Shown here: one piece after another, positions 9,986 through 19,418 of the stretch
Layout: each line of letters begins with the position of its first letter
Numbering within the stretch: the first letter of the stretch is position 1
From: Cryobacterium arcticum
Lineage (GTDB): Bacteria; Actinomycetota; Actinomycetes; Actinomycetales; Microbacteriaceae
Assembly: GCF_001679725.1 (NCBI RefSeq)
Contig: NZ_CP016282.1
Location: 1,302,001 to 1,366,000 of the forward strand
DNA: 64,000 nt
Direction: 5' to 3'
Made by a program: the position numbers and the translations under genes
The notes under the pieces: generated by a model
Seen by the model: the letters and a program-made list of their open reading frames with translations, nothing else
Told to the model about the DNA's origin: nothing
Databases searched by the model: none

Positions 9986-10189
9986 TTATTGGTAGGCTCC
10001 TCCACAGTAGAAGTCGAGGACGGGTTATCCACCGTCGCGGTGTAGCCCGGCCAGTGTCGGAGGCGCCGCGTACAGTCGGGCTCGTCAACGACCTGCGCAC
10101 CTGCCTTGTCGAGGACGGTCGCCGGGTTCCTCCCGGTGAGCGAAACGACAGCCTATAGGCGCCACGCGCACGACCCAAAGGAGCACACC

Positions 10190-11332
10190 ATGGCATCAGC
10201 AGCAGACCGCGAGAAGGCACTCGACACCGCCCTCGCCCAGATTGACCGCCAGTTCGGCAAGGGCTCGGTCATGCGCCTCGGCAGCGACGAGCGCGCACCC
10301 GTCGAGACCATCTCCACCGGGTCGATCGCACTGGACGTCGCTCTCGGCATAGGCGGGCTGCCCCGTGGCCGCATCGTGGAGATCTACGGCCCGGAGTCCT
10401 CGGGTAAGACCACCCTCACCCTGCACGCCATCGCCAACGCGCAGAAGAACGGCGGGATCGCCGCGTTCATCGACGCCGAGCACGCCCTCGACCCCGAATA
10501 CGCCAAGAAGCTCGGCGTCGACATCGACGCCCTCCTCGTCTCCCAGCCCGACACCGGTGAGCAAGCGCTCGAAATCGCCGACATGCTCGTGCGAAGCGGC
10601 TCGATCGACCTCATCGTGATCGACTCCGTGGCCGCCCTGGTGCCCCGCGCCGAGATCGAGGGCGAGATGGGCGACTCCCACGTGGGTCTCCAGGCCCGCC
10701 TGATGTCGCAGGCCCTCCGCAAGCTCACCGGTGGCCTCAGCCAGACCAACACCACCATGATCTTCATCAACCAGCTGCGTGAGAAGATCGGCGTGATGTT
10801 CGGCAGCCCGGAGACCACCGCGGGTGGAAAGGCGCTGAAGTTCTACGCGTCCGTGCGTCTGGACATCCGTCGCATCGAGACCCTCAAGGACGGCACAGAG
10901 GCCGTCGGTAACCGTACGAGGGTCAAGGTCGTCAAGAACAAGATGGCACCGCCCTTCAAGCAGGCCGAATTCGACATCATCTACGGCGTCGGCATCTCCC
11001 GCGAGGGCAGCCTGATCGACTTCGGTGTCGACCAGGGCATCGTCAAGAAGTCCGGCGCCTGGTACACCTACGACGGCGACCAGCTCGGCCAGGGCAAGGA
11101 GAACTCGCGCAACTTCCTGCTGCGCAACCCCGACATGGCCAACGAGATCGAGACCAAGATCCTCAACAAGTTGGGTGTGGGCGCCGAGGGCAAGGCTGCC
11201 AAGAAGGCCACCGACGACGCTGCCACCGCCGCGGCGGCCGCCGAGGCCGCGGCCAGCGGCCTGGCCACCGGCACCGACGGTGCCAAGGTCGCCTCGATCG
11301 CACCCAAGGCCGGCGCGCGGAAGGGCGCCTAG
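10190..11332 (+). CDS. recA: Recombinase RecA
   Basis: Forms the nucleoprotein filament for strand exchange and activates LexA self-cleavage. It has 380 residues. Walker A GPESSGKT is at residues 67-74, with [17 protein letters not shown] typical of loop L2. A C-terminal Ala-rich tail (about residues 340-380) follows the core. The ATG at 10190 has AAAGGAG 6 nt upstream, so the longer open frame to 10106 is not needed. It lies 5 nt before recX and carries an SOS box in its leader. Confidence 0.98.
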   Translation: MASAADREKALDTALAQIDRQFGKGSVMRLGSDERAPVETISTGSIALDVALGIGGLPRGRIVEIYGPESSGKTTLTLHAIANAQKNGGIAAFIDAEHALDPEYAKKLGVDIDALLVSQPDTGEQALEIADMLVRSGSIDLIVIDSVAALVPRAEIEGEMGDSHVGLQARLMSQALRKLTGGLSQTNTTMIFINQLREKIGVMFGSPETTAGGKALKFYASVRLDIRRIETLKDGTEAVGNRTRVKVVKNKMAPPFKQAEFDIIYGVGISREGSLIDFGVDQGIVKKSGAWYTYDGDQLGQGKENSRNFLLRNPDMANEIETKILNKLGVGAEGKAAKKATDDAATAAAAAEAAASGLATGTDGAKVASIAPKAGARKGA

Positions 11333-11337
11333 CCACC

Positions 11338-11964
11338 ATGGTGCACTTCGAAGCCTCACCTGAGCGCTCCGCGGGTCGCGCCTCCGATCGTGACGGCCTG
11401 GCCCCGGTGACGTACCTGCCGGGCGCCAGCCCCAACGATGAGGCGGATGCCGCCGCGGACGATGCGGCCGACGAGCGCGACCACGCCGAAAAGCTGCTCC
11501 TGCAGCGGCTGCGCGGACGGTCATTGTCGGTCGTCGAGGCGGAGAAGCTGCTGCGCTCCACCGACATCGACGAAGAGGCCGTGCAGGAGATGCTGGAGCG
11601 GTTCACCGAACTGCACTACCTCGATGACGAGAAGCTCGCCGACCAGATCATGCACAGCCACCACGAGCGCAAGGGGCTGGGGCGCAGCGGCGTCTCGGCC
11701 GAAATGCGCCAGCGTGGGCTGGGCGCCGAGCTGATCGCCGAGAAGCTCGAGGAGATGCCCGATGACGAGGCGGAACGTGCCACTGAGCTCGCGCTCAAGC
11801 GCGTGACGCAGCTGGACCGCTTCGACGACGCCACCATCGATCGCAGGCTCACCGGCTTCCTGATGCGCAAGGGCTACGCCTCGTCCGTCGTGCGCGACGC
11901 CGTCAAGGCCGCCCTGGCGTCCCGGCGTGGTTCCGGCCGGGCCTCAACGGTGCGCTTCCGCTGA
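11338..11964 (+). CDS. recX: Regulatory protein RecX
   Basis: A 208-residue modulator that binds RecA filaments and limits their activity. The three-helix RecX repeats are recognisable (LLLQRLRGRSLSVVEAEKLL, then FTELHYLDDEKLADQIMHSH, then FLMRKGYASSVVRDAVKAAL). The first about 55 residues are an acidic, low-complexity extension. It starts 5 nt after the recA stop, so it is probably co-transcribed and SOS-controlled. Confidence 0.9.
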   Translation: MVHFEASPERSAGRASDRDGLAPVTYLPGASPNDEADAAADDAADERDHAEKLLLQRLRGRSLSVVEAEKLLRSTDIDEEAVQEMLERFTELHYLDDEKLADQIMHSHHERKGLGRSGVSAEMRQRGLGAELIAEKLEEMPDDEAERATELALKRVTQLDRFDDATIDRRLTGFLMRKGYASSVVRDAVKAALASRRGSGRASTVRFR

Positions 11965-12001
11965 TTCGGCCGGCCGCGCGCAAGCGTAAGCTGAGGGAAC
12001 T

Positions 12002-13675
12002 ATGAGCAGCGTCACCGCACCATCCCTGGCCACCCCGTCGTCCCTCGACCCGTCGCCGCACACGACGACAGTCATCGCTCCGTCGTCGGCGGCGAGGGAC
12101 GACGCCGGCCGGGCGCGCACCTACGAGGTGCGTACCTTCGGCTGCCAGATGAACGTGCATGACTCCGAACGGCTGAGCGGCTCGCTCGAGGCCGCCGGGT
12201 ACGTGTCCGCGGCCGGCGCCGAGGCCGACATCGTGGTGATCAACACCTGCGCCGTGCGGGAGAACGCCGACAACAAGCTCTACGGCAACCTCGGCTACCT
12301 CGCCTCGGTCAAGCGCAAGCACGCGGGCATGCAGATCGCCGTCGGTGGCTGCCTGGCCCAGAAAGACAAGGCCACCATCCTGGCCAAGGCCCCCTGGGTC
12401 GACGTGGTGTTCGGAACCCACAACATGGGGTCGCTGCCCAGCCTGCTCGAACGGGCCCGGCACAACGGCGAGGCGCAGCTCGAGATCCTCGAGTCCCTGG
12501 AGACCTTCCCGTCTACCCTGCCCACCAAGCGCGACTCCAGCTACAGCGGCTGGGTGTCCATCTCGGTCGGCTGCAACAACACCTGCACCTTCTGCATCGT
12601 CCCGGCCCTCCGCGGCAAGGAGAAGGACCGCCGCCCCGGCGAGATCCTCGCCGAAATCCAGGCACTGGTCGACGACGGCGCCATCGAGGTGACCCTGCTC
12701 GGCCAGAACGTGAACTCCTACGGCGTCGAGTTCGGCGACCGTCTGGCCTTCGGCAAGCTGCTGCGCGCGGCCGGCCAGATCCAGGGGTTGGAGCGCATCC
12801 GTTTCACCAGTCCGCACCCTGCCGCGTTCACCGACGACGTCATCGACGCCATGGCCGACACCCCCGCCGTGATGCCGCAGCTGCACATGCCGCTGCAGTC
12901 GGGCTCCGACCGGGTGCTCAAGGCCATGCGCCGCTCCTACCGCTCCACCAAGTTCCTCGGCATCCTCGAGCGCGTGCGCGCTCAGATGCCGGACGCGGCG
13001 ATCAGCACCGACATCATCGTCGGCTTCCCCGGCGAAACCGAGGAGGACTTCCTCGAGACCATGCGGGTCGTCGAAGAATCCCGGTTCGCCACAGCCTTCA
13101 CCTTCCAGTACTCGATCCGCCCGGGCACGCCGGCCGCCACCATGGCCGACCAGGTGCCCAAGGCCGTGGTGCAGGACCGCTACGAGCGGCTGATCGCCCT
13201 GCAGGAACGCATCTCCTGGGAGGAGAACAGCAAGGTGGTCGGCCGTGAGGTCGAACTGCTCGTCGCCAACGGTGAGGGCCGCAAGGACTCCGACACCCAC
13301 CGGCTGAGCGGGCGCGCACCCGACAGCCGCCTGGTGCACTTCGATGTGCCCGCCGGCTCCGACCTGCCCCGCCCCGGCGACATGGTCACCGTCACGGTCA
13401 CGCAGGCCGCGCCGTTCCACCTCATCGCTGACCCCCTCGACGGCGCGCCGCTGCGCATCCGCCGCACCATCGCCGGGGATGCCTGGGACCGCGAGCAGGC
13501 CGAGTCCTGCGGAGTGCCCACCCCGGCCGGCTCCACGGGCGGTGCCGTGTCCCTCGGCCTGCCCACCCTGCGGGTCGGCGGCCCGGCCGGCACCGGCCTC
13601 AACCTCAGCAACCTCAACCAGCACGGCGGCGCCACGACCATCCCGATCTACCCGGTCGACGACGCGGAACGCTGA
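12002..13675 (+). CDS. miaB: tRNA-2-methylthio-N6-isopentenyladenosine synthase MiaB
   Basis: A radical-SAM methylthiotransferase that adds the 2-methylthio group to i6A37 of tRNA. The N-terminal MTTase domain has [13 protein letters not shown]. The radical-SAM cluster motif CNNTCTFC provides three cysteines, and a TRAM domain lies near residues 410-475. At 557 residues it is longer than usual, with a roughly 40-residue Ser/Thr/Pro-rich N-terminal tail and a C-terminal tail of about 70 residues after TRAM. It is paired with miaA, which supplies the i6A substrate. TAAGCT at 11987-11992 may be a promoter -10. Confidence 0.96.
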   Translation: MSSVTAPSLATPSSLDPSPHTTTVIAPSSAARDDAGRARTYEVRTFGCQMNVHDSERLSGSLEAAGYVSAAGAEADIVVINTCAVRENADNKLYGNLGYLASVKRKHAGMQIAVGGCLAQKDKATILAKAPWVDVVFGTHNMGSLPSLLERARHNGEAQLEILESLETFPSTLPTKRDSSYSGWVSISVGCNNTCTFCIVPALRGKEKDRRPGEILAEIQALVDDGAIEVTLLGQNVNSYGVEFGDRLAFGKLLRAAGQIQGLERIRFTSPHPAAFTDDVIDAMADTPAVMPQLHMPLQSGSDRVLKAMRRSYRSTKFLGILERVRAQMPDAAISTDIIVGFPGETEEDFLETMRVVEESRFATAFTFQYSIRPGTPAATMADQVPKAVVQDRYERLIALQERISWEENSKVVGREVELLVANGEGRKDSDTHRLSGRAPDSRLVHFDVPAGSDLPRPGDMVTVTVTQAAPFHLIADPLDGAPLRIRRTIAGDAWDREQAESCGVPTPAGSTGGAVSLGLPTLRVGGPAGTGLNLSNLNQHGGATTIPIYPVDDAER

Positions 13676-13680
13676 GCCGC

Positions 13681-14595
13681 GTGCTCGTCGTCATCGTCGG
13701 CCCAACGGGTACCGGCAAGTCCGACCTGTCCCTCGACCTTGCCGAACGGCTGCAGAACGCCGGTCGACCGGCCGAGATCGTCAACGCCGACGCGATGCAG
13801 CTCTACCGGGGCATGGACATCGGCACCGCCAAGCTTCCCGTCGCCGAACGGCGCGGGGTGCCGCACCACCTGCTCGACGTGCTCGAGGTGTCGGACGAGG
13901 CGACCGTGGCCCGCTATCAGGTCGAGGCCCGGGCAGCGATCACCGGCATCGTCGAGCGCGGCGCCGTACCCATCCTCGTCGGTGGCTCCGGCCTCTACGT
14001 GTCCTCGGTGGTCTACGACTTCCAGTTCCCCGGCACCGATGCCGCACTGCGTGCCCGTCTGGAGGCAGAACTCACCGCCCAGGGCCCCGGCATGATGTAC
14101 GAACGATTGAAGGCCGTGGACCCCGGCTCGGCCGCCCGCATCGGCGCCAGCAATGGCCGCCGGCTGGTGCGCGCCCTCGAGGTCGTCGAACTCACCGGTG
14201 CACCGCAGGCGGCCGTGCTGCCCGGCGACCCGGCCTACTGGATGCCGGCCGTCACCCTCGGCCTCCGCCTGCCCCGGGAAGTGCTCACACCCCGACTGGA
14301 CGCCCGGGTCGAGCGGATGTGGGCCGCCGGCCTCGTCGACGAGGTGCGCGGCTTGCTGCCCGCCGGGCTGGAAACCGGCATAACGGCCAGCCGAGCCATC
14401 GGCTACGCCCAGGCCCTCGGCCAGCTGGGCGGCACCCTCAGCCAACCCGAGGCCGTGGAAGCCACCCAGCAGCTCACCCGGCGCTACGCCCGGCGCCAGG
14501 TGAGCTGGTTCAAGCGCGACCCGCACACGCACTGGATCGACGCCGACGACGCCGACCGGGTCGACCAGGCCGCGCGCCACCTGCCCGTGCTCTGA
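13681..14595 (+). CDS. miaA: tRNA dimethylallyltransferase MiaA
   Basis: Transfers the dimethylallyl group to A37 of tRNAs, giving the substrate of MiaB encoded just upstream. It has 304 residues, a P-loop GPTGTGKS at residues 7-14, the [17 protein letters not shown] motif and [15 protein letters not shown]. The GTG start is 5 nt after the miaB stop. An operon with miaB is very likely. Confidence 0.95.
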   Translation: MLVVIVGPTGTGKSDLSLDLAERLQNAGRPAEIVNADAMQLYRGMDIGTAKLPVAERRGVPHHLLDVLEVSDEATVARYQVEARAAITGIVERGAVPILVGGSGLYVSSVVYDFQFPGTDAALRARLEAELTAQGPGMMYERLKAVDPGSAARIGASNGRRLVRALEVVELTGAPQAAVLPGDPAYWMPAVTLGLRLPREVLTPRLDARVERMWAAGLVDEVRGLLPAGLETGITASRAIGYAQALGQLGGTLSQPEAVEATQQLTRRYARRQVSWFKRDPHTHWIDADDADRVDQAARHLPVL

Positions 14596-14617
14596 CGGCC
14601 CCGCCCGCCCGAGTCCC

Positions 14618-14623
14618 TAAACT
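14618..14623 (+). promoter_or_regulatory. Candidate -10 (leaderless promoter) of dapF
   Basis: TAAACT ends 6 nt before the dapF ATG and there is no Shine-Dalgarno sequence in that gap. The spacing fits a -10 element driving a leaderless transcript, a pattern repeated at several genes of this window. Confidence 0.5.
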
Positions 14624-14629
14624 GATCAG

Positions 14630-15511
14630 ATGAGCATCGATCTCCACTTCACCAAGGGCCACGGCACCGGCAACGACTTCGTGCTCATCGCGGATCCGGA
14701 CGGAACCCTCGACCTCACGCCGGAACAGATCCAGGGCATCTGTGACCGCCGCTTCGGCGTGGGAGCCGACGGCATCATCCGCGCCGTGCGCTCGGCCAAC
14801 CTCGCGGCGGGCGCCGCGGCGCTGGCCGAGGACGACACCGCCGAGTGGTTCATGGACTACTGGAACGCCGACGGCACAGTCTCGGAGATGTGCGGCAACG
14901 GCATCCGCGTCTACACCCGCTTCCTGCTCGAGCAGGGCCTCGTCGAGCTGGGACCCGGGGAGACCCTGCCCATCGGCACGCGCAGCGGCGTGCGTGACCT
15001 GCAGCGCAACGCCACGGGCTACCAGGTGGACCTGGGCCGCTGGCGGCTGGAGCCGGGGGAGACCCTCGTGCGGGCCAAGAACCTCGCGGTGGCCCGGCCG
15101 GGCCTCGGCATCAACGTGGGCAACCCGCACGTCGTCGTGGCTCTCGCCGACGCCGACGAGCTCGAGAGCGCCGACCTCACCTTCATTCCGCAGCTCGACC
15201 CCGAGCCTGCCGACGGTGCCAATGTGGAGTTCGTCCTGCCGCACGACCCGCTCGTGGTCGACGGCGTGGGCCGCATCCGGATGCGAGTGCACGAACGCGG
15301 CAGCGGCGAAACCCTCTCCTGCGGAACCGGCGCCGTCGCGGCCGCGCTGGCCACCCGGCACTGGGCCGGCGCCGGCGCCCCCAACCAGTGGCGTGTTGAG
15401 GTCCCCGGCGGTGTGCTGGGCGTGCGCATGTTCCCCACCGAGGACGGCGAGCACGTCTCGCTCTCCGGCCCCGCCGAACTCGTCTTCGACGGCACCCTGC
15501 ACCTCGGTTAA
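14630..15511 (+). CDS. dapF: Diaminopimelate epimerase
   Basis: Interconverts LL- and meso-diaminopimelate for lysine and peptidoglycan synthesis. It has 293 residues. Both catalytic cysteines are in their motifs: [12 protein letters not shown] (about residues 87-98) and [14 protein letters not shown] (about 224-237). The N-terminal [10 protein letters not shown] is characteristic. It is convergent with the methyltransferase downstream, separated by a repeat-rich stretch. Confidence 0.95.
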   Translation: MSIDLHFTKGHGTGNDFVLIADPDGTLDLTPEQIQGICDRRFGVGADGIIRAVRSANLAAGAAALAEDDTAEWFMDYWNADGTVSEMCGNGIRVYTRFLLEQGLVELGPGETLPIGTRSGVRDLQRNATGYQVDLGRWRLEPGETLVRAKNLAVARPGLGINVGNPHVVVALADADELESADLTFIPQLDPEPADGANVEFVLPHDPLVVDGVGRIRMRVHERGSGETLSCGTGAVAAALATRHWAGAGAPNQWRVEVPGGVLGVRMFPTEDGEHVSLSGPAELVFDGTLHLG

Positions 15512-15547
15512 CCCGCGGCCCGGCTTGCGGAACGCACCCATTCCGTC

Positions 15548-15804
15548 GGTCGAGCTTGTCGGACGTTGGTCGAGCTTGTCGGACGTTGGTCGAGCTTGTC
15601 GGACGTTGGTCGAGCTTGTCGAGACCCGGTGGCGCTTCGCGCTCGGGTGGTCGGCGGAAGTGCACTGCCTGAGGAGATTCGGCGGGCTGACCTGCGGAAC
15701 GCACCCATTGCGTTGGTCGAGCTTGTCGAGACCTGGTGCGCGGATCTCGAGGCACGTCGAGTGGTTTACTTCGACAAGCTCAGCACAAGTCGACAGGCTC
15801 GACC
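15548..15804. repeat. Intergenic repeat cluster A (GGTCGAGCTTGTCGAGACC family)
   Basis: Three perfect tandem copies of a 20-bp unit (GGTCGAGCTTGTCGGACGTT at 15548-15567, 15568-15587 and 15588-15607) run straight into a full 19-bp element at 15608-15626. A second full element is at 15715-15733 and a degenerate inverted one at about 15789-15804. A 16-nt flank, GCGGAACGCACCCATT, precedes both the array and the second element. The cluster lies between the convergent ends of dapF and the methyltransferase gene. Confidence 0.9.
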
Positions 15805-15872
15805 GGCGACGGGGGCGCGACGTGCAGGCACGTCACGAGGGCTCGACCTCGCGGGGCGGGCTCGCGGGGGAG

Positions 15873-16484
15873 TCACGCGGGCTTGTGGGTGCGCAGGATG
15901 CGGAAGCCCTTGTCCATCGCGTAGCGGGAGACCTCGAGGGTGTCGGGGAACTCGTCGGCGAGCCAGCGCTGCAGCGAGTCCGAGCCCAGGTTGCGCTGCA
16001 CGACGAGCCAGGCATCCGTACCCGGGGTCAGGCGGGGCAGCCAGTGGCTGAGCATGGCGTGCAGCTCGGCCTTGCCCACCCGGATGGGCGGATTCGACCA
16101 GATGCCGGCGAACGACACCGACTCGGGAACATCCGCGGGCAACACGGCGTTGATGTTGGTGAGCCCCAAGTTGGTGGCGTTCAACCGCACCAGTTCGAGG
16201 GCTCGCTCGTTGACGTCCACGGCCCAGACCGTGGCCGAGGGATCGGCGAGGGCCAGGTGCAGGCTGATCGGGCCCCAGCCGCAGCCGAGGTCCAGGATGT
16301 CGCCGCCGCCGGAAGGTTCGGGAGCCTCACGCATCAGCACCTTGGTGCCGGTGTCGATGTGTTCGGGGGAGAAGATCGCGTTCGCGGTCGTGACCTCGCG
16401 GATTGCACCGGCGATCTTCACGGTGATCTGCCGCAATTTCAGGTCGCTGCCCGGAGCCGACGAGAAATAGTGTTCGGAAGCCAT
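15873..16484 (-). CDS. RsmC/YbiN-like class I SAM-dependent methyltransferase
   Basis: A 203-residue methyltransferase with SAM-binding motif I LDLGCGWGPISLHLAL (about residues 64-79) and the N6/N2-type catalytic signature SNPPIRVGKAELH (about 133-145). This is the small single-domain relative of 16S rRNA m2G1207 methyltransferase RsmC. An RNA substrate is likely but the exact nucleotide is unknown. It is transcribed divergently from hflX with about 40 nt between the two starts, so their promoters must overlap. Confidence 0.82.
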   Translation of the reverse strand: MASEHYFSSAPGSDLKLRQITVKIAGAIREVTTANAIFSPEHIDTGTKVLMREAPEPSGGGDILDLGCGWGPISLHLALADPSATVWAVDVNERALELVRLNATNLGLTNINAVLPADVPESVSFAGIWSNPPIRVGKAELHAMLSHWLPRLTPGTDAWLVVQRNLGSDSLQRWLADEFPDTLEVSRYAMDKGFRILRTHKPA

Positions 16485-16525
16485 ACAACGAACTTATCGA
16501 AAGAAGAGGAACTAGAGTTAAAGCA

Positions 16526-18067
16526 ATGACTGAATCAACCGCTCCACACGACGATGACGATGTAGTTGCGCGCGTGCTGGCCAGCGCCGAGAGCCGTTCG
16601 TCCGGCTACTCCCTCTTCGCCAGCGGATCGGCGCAGGCCCTGCAGGCCCGCCCGGCCGACGGCGGCTTCGACGGCGGCGACCACGACGGCGAACAGACCG
16701 AGCGTGAAGACCGCAACGCCCTGCGCCGTGTCGGTGGGCTCTCCACCGAACTCCAGGATGTCACCGAGGTCGAATACCGCCAGCTGCGCCTCGAAAACGT
16801 GGTGCTGATCGGCGTCTACTCCGCCCGCAGCCTGCTCGACGCCGAGAATTCCATGCGCGAACTCGCCGCCCTGGCCGAGACCGCCGGCGCCACCGTGCTC
16901 GACGGCCTGTTGCAGCGCCGTGCCACCCCCGACCCCAGCACGTATCTCGGTAAGGGCAAGGCGCTCGAACTGGCATCCATCGTGGCCGCGCTCGGCGCCG
17001 ACACCGTGATCGCCGACTCCGAACTCGCGCCCAGCCAGCGGCGTGCCCTCGAAGACGTGGTCAAGGTGAAGGTCATCGACCGCACCGCCGTGATCCTCGA
17101 CATCTTCAGCCAGCACGCCAAGAGCCGGGAGGGCAAGGCGCAGGTCGAACTCGCCCAGCTCGCCTACCTGCTTCCCCGCCTCCGCGGTTGGGGCGACTCG
17201 ATGTCCCGCCAGGCCGGTGGCCAGGTCGGTGGCACCGGAGCCGGCATGGGCTCGCGCGGACCCGGTGAGACGAAGATCGAACTCGACCGTCGCCGCATCC
17301 ACACGAGGATGTCCCGGCTGCGCAAGCAGATGATCGAGATGAAGCCCGCCCGCGAGGCCAAGCGGGCCAACCGCAAGCGCAACGCGGTGCCCTCCGTGGC
17401 CATCGTCGGGTACACCAACGCCGGCAAGTCCAGCCTGCTCAACCGCATCACCAAGGCCGGGGTGCTCGTCGAGAACTCCTTGTTCGCCACCCTGGACGCC
17501 ACGGTGCGCAAGTCCAGCACCGCGGACGGCCGGCTGTACACCTTCACCGACACCGTCGGTTTCGTGCGCAACCTGCCGCACCAGTTGGTGGAGGCATTCC
17601 GCTCCACCCTCGAGGAGGTCGCGGACTCCGACGTCATCATCCACGTCGTCGACGCTTCACACCCCGACCCGGCCAGCCAGCTGGCCACGGTGCGCGAGGT
17701 CATCGGTGAGGTCGGCGCCAGCGCCATCCCCGAGCTGGTCGTGTTCAACAAGAGCGACCTGGTCAGCGACGACGACCGCCTCGTGCTGCGCGGACTCTCC
17801 CCACAGGCGATCTTCGTCTCGGCGCGCTCCGGCGAGGGTATCGACGCTGTGCTCACGGCCGTCGAGACCATGCTTCCCCGCCCGGAAATCCGGCTCGACC
17901 TGCTCATTCCCTATGACCGAGGTGACCTCATCCCGATCCTGCACGGCCAGGGCAAGGTGCTCGCGCTGGACTACGCCGAGACCGGCACGCTCGTGACGGC
18001 GCTCGTCTCGCCCGGCATCGAGGCCCAGTTCACGCCCTTCGTGGTGGCACCGGCCGTCACCGCCTAG
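16526..18067 (+). CDS. hflX: GTPase HflX
   Basis: A ribosome-associated GTPase that splits stalled ribosomes under stress. It has 513 residues. The N-terminal HflX domain is followed by the glycine-rich GSRGPGETKIELDRRRI linker, then the G domain with G1 GYTNAGKS at residues 295-302, G3 DTVGF and G4 NKSD. The first about 70 residues are an acidic, variable extension. TAGAGT just upstream resembles the -10 of a short or absent leader. Confidence 0.95.
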   Translation: MTESTAPHDDDDVVARVLASAESRSSGYSLFASGSAQALQARPADGGFDGGDHDGEQTEREDRNALRRVGGLSTELQDVTEVEYRQLRLENVVLIGVYSARSLLDAENSMRELAALAETAGATVLDGLLQRRATPDPSTYLGKGKALELASIVAALGADTVIADSELAPSQRRALEDVVKVKVIDRTAVILDIFSQHAKSREGKAQVELAQLAYLLPRLRGWGDSMSRQAGGQVGGTGAGMGSRGPGETKIELDRRRIHTRMSRLRKQMIEMKPAREAKRANRKRNAVPSVAIVGYTNAGKSSLLNRITKAGVLVENSLFATLDATVRKSSTADGRLYTFTDTVGFVRNLPHQLVEAFRSTLEEVADSDVIIHVVDASHPDPASQLATVREVIGEVGASAIPELVVFNKSDLVSDDDRLVLRGLSPQAIFVSARSGEGIDAVLTAVETMLPRPEIRLDLLIPYDRGDLIPILHGQGKVLALDYAETGTLVTALVSPGIEAQFTPFVVAPAVTA

Positions 18068-18084
18068 TACCCGTTCCGCCCGCC

Positions 18085-18123
18085 AGGCGGCCCCGTGTCT
18101 CCCCGGAGACGCGAGGGCCGCCT
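18085..18123 (+). terminator. Hairpin terminator after hflX
   Basis: The outer stem AGGCGGCCC/GGGCCGCCT encloses an inner perfect hairpin GTCTCC-CCGG-style (GTCTCCCCGGAGAC). It is followed by TCTCGGCGTTTAA. It starts 18 nt after the hflX stop. Confidence 0.65.
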
Positions 18124-18356
18124 CTCGGCGTTTAATGGCCCCATTATGGCCGCGAACGTAACATTCGGCTATGCGGATGCGCGCCGCTGAGACCCGTTGT
18201 TAGAGTCATCTCATTCGTTGCCGGGAGCACCATCCGCCCGGCATGGAGCGACAGCCGAGCCCGGCACCCGCCCGCGATCGACCGCCTGTTTGTCACGCCG
18301 GCGGTCCGCGGCCGCCCGGCCCTTCGAGTTGTACCGACCATGCCGAATGAGGAACC
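18124..18356 (+). promoter_or_regulatory. Structured leader region of metF
   Basis: A gene-free 233-nt stretch upstream of metF. Two perfect 7-bp stems can form: TGCCGGG (18219-18225) with CCCGGCA (18237-18243), and GACCGCC (18280-18286) with GGCGGTC (18300-18306). I could not match it to the SAM-I, SAM-II or cobalamin riboswitch cores I know. It may still be an RNA regulator of methionine synthesis, a plain 5' UTR, or two promoters. Confidence 0.4.
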
Positions 18357-19418
18357 ATGAGCGCAGCCGTTGCGTCCACAGGTGCAGACCCTGCCTGTCC
18401 GCCCTCCACCCCGTTCTCGTTCGAGTTGTACCCGCCCAAGACGGATGCCGCCACGACGGCCCTGCACTCCACCATCGACACCCTGGCCGCGGCCGGCCCC
18501 GAGTTCATCTCGGTGACCTACGGCGCCAGCGGCTCCTCCCGCACCTCGTCCCTCGACGTACTGCGCTACATCCGCACGGCAACCCGGGTGGACCCGATGG
18601 CGCACCTGACCTGCGTGGGGTCGTCACATGCCCAGGCCAGCAGCCTGATCCGCGAGTTCCTCGACGCCGGCGTGCGCAGCTTCCTCGCCCTGCGCGGGGA
18701 CCCGCCGGCGGGATCGACCGAGGGTGACGCGTTCCTCGGCGACCTGCACAGCGCCGGCGAGCTCGTGCAGCTGATCCATCGGGTGCAGGCCGAACGGGTG
18801 CCCTACCAGGAGACCCCGATCCCCGGCCTGCCTCAGGCCCGCGCGGTCAAGACCGAACGCGAGCATGTGCGTATCGCCGTCGCCGCGTTCCCGAACGGGC
18901 ACCCACGCTCGCGCTCCACGGCCCAGGACATCGACACCCTGCTGGCCAAGCAGGCCGCCGGCGCGAACCTGGCCATCACCCAGCTGTTCTTCCACGCCGA
19001 CCACTACCTGAGCTTCATCCAGCGGGCCAGGGAGGCCGGCGTCGAATTCCCGATCCTGCCCGGCATCATGCCGGTCACCAGCCCGGGCCGGCTGCGGCGC
19101 ATCCTCGAGCTCTCCGGCGAGGAGCTGCCCGCCGAGCTCTCCATCCAGCTCGAGGTGGAGCCCACCGCCCAAGGCCAGCGGGAGATCGGCATCAGCCATG
19201 CCGCCGCGCTGGCCAAGAAGCTCATCGCGGGCGGCGCTCCCGGCCTGCACCTCTACGCCTTCAACCAGCACGAAACCGTGCTCGCCGTACTCGACCGGGC
19301 GGGGGCGCTCGCGCCCGCCGCACCGCTCGCCACATCCCAGCTCCCGCCCCCGACCATTGCCCCCACCAGCCCCGCTGCCGGCACCCCTGCCGGTACCCAC
19401 CCCACGAAGGACTCCTGA
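18357..19418 (+). CDS. metF: 5,10-methylenetetrahydrofolate reductase
   Basis: Makes 5-methyltetrahydrofolate, the methyl donor used by MetE encoded immediately downstream. It has 353 residues. Family motifs include FSFELYPPK near the N-terminus, ISVTYGASGSSR, and AKQAAGANLAITQLFF (flavin/substrate barrel). The C-terminal about 40 residues are Pro/Thr/Ala-rich and unlike the conserved barrel. The stop and the metE ATG overlap by one base, so the pair is translationally coupled. Confidence 0.93.
   Translation: MSAAVASTGADPACPPSTPFSFELYPPKTDAATTALHSTIDTLAAAGPEFISVTYGASGSSRTSSLDVLRYIRTATRVDPMAHLTCVGSSHAQASSLIREFLDAGVRSFLALRGDPPAGSTEGDAFLGDLHSAGELVQLIHRVQAERVPYQETPIPGLPQARAVKTEREHVRIAVAAFPNGHPRSRSTAQDIDTLLAKQAAGANLAITQLFFHADHYLSFIQRAREAGVEFPILPGIMPVTSPGRLRRILELSGEELPAELSIQLEVEPTAQGQREIGISHAAALAKKLIAGGAPGLHLYAFNQHETVLAVLDRAGALAPAAPLATSQLPPPTIAPTSPAAGTPAGTHPTKDS

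Noticed and set aside
18323..18432. A 13-nt sequence (TTCGAGTTGTACC) present both in the metF leader and in the metF coding sequence
   Set aside because: The coding copy encodes the conserved FELYP motif. The leader copy has no further similarity around it, so a chance or very short duplication cannot be distinguished.
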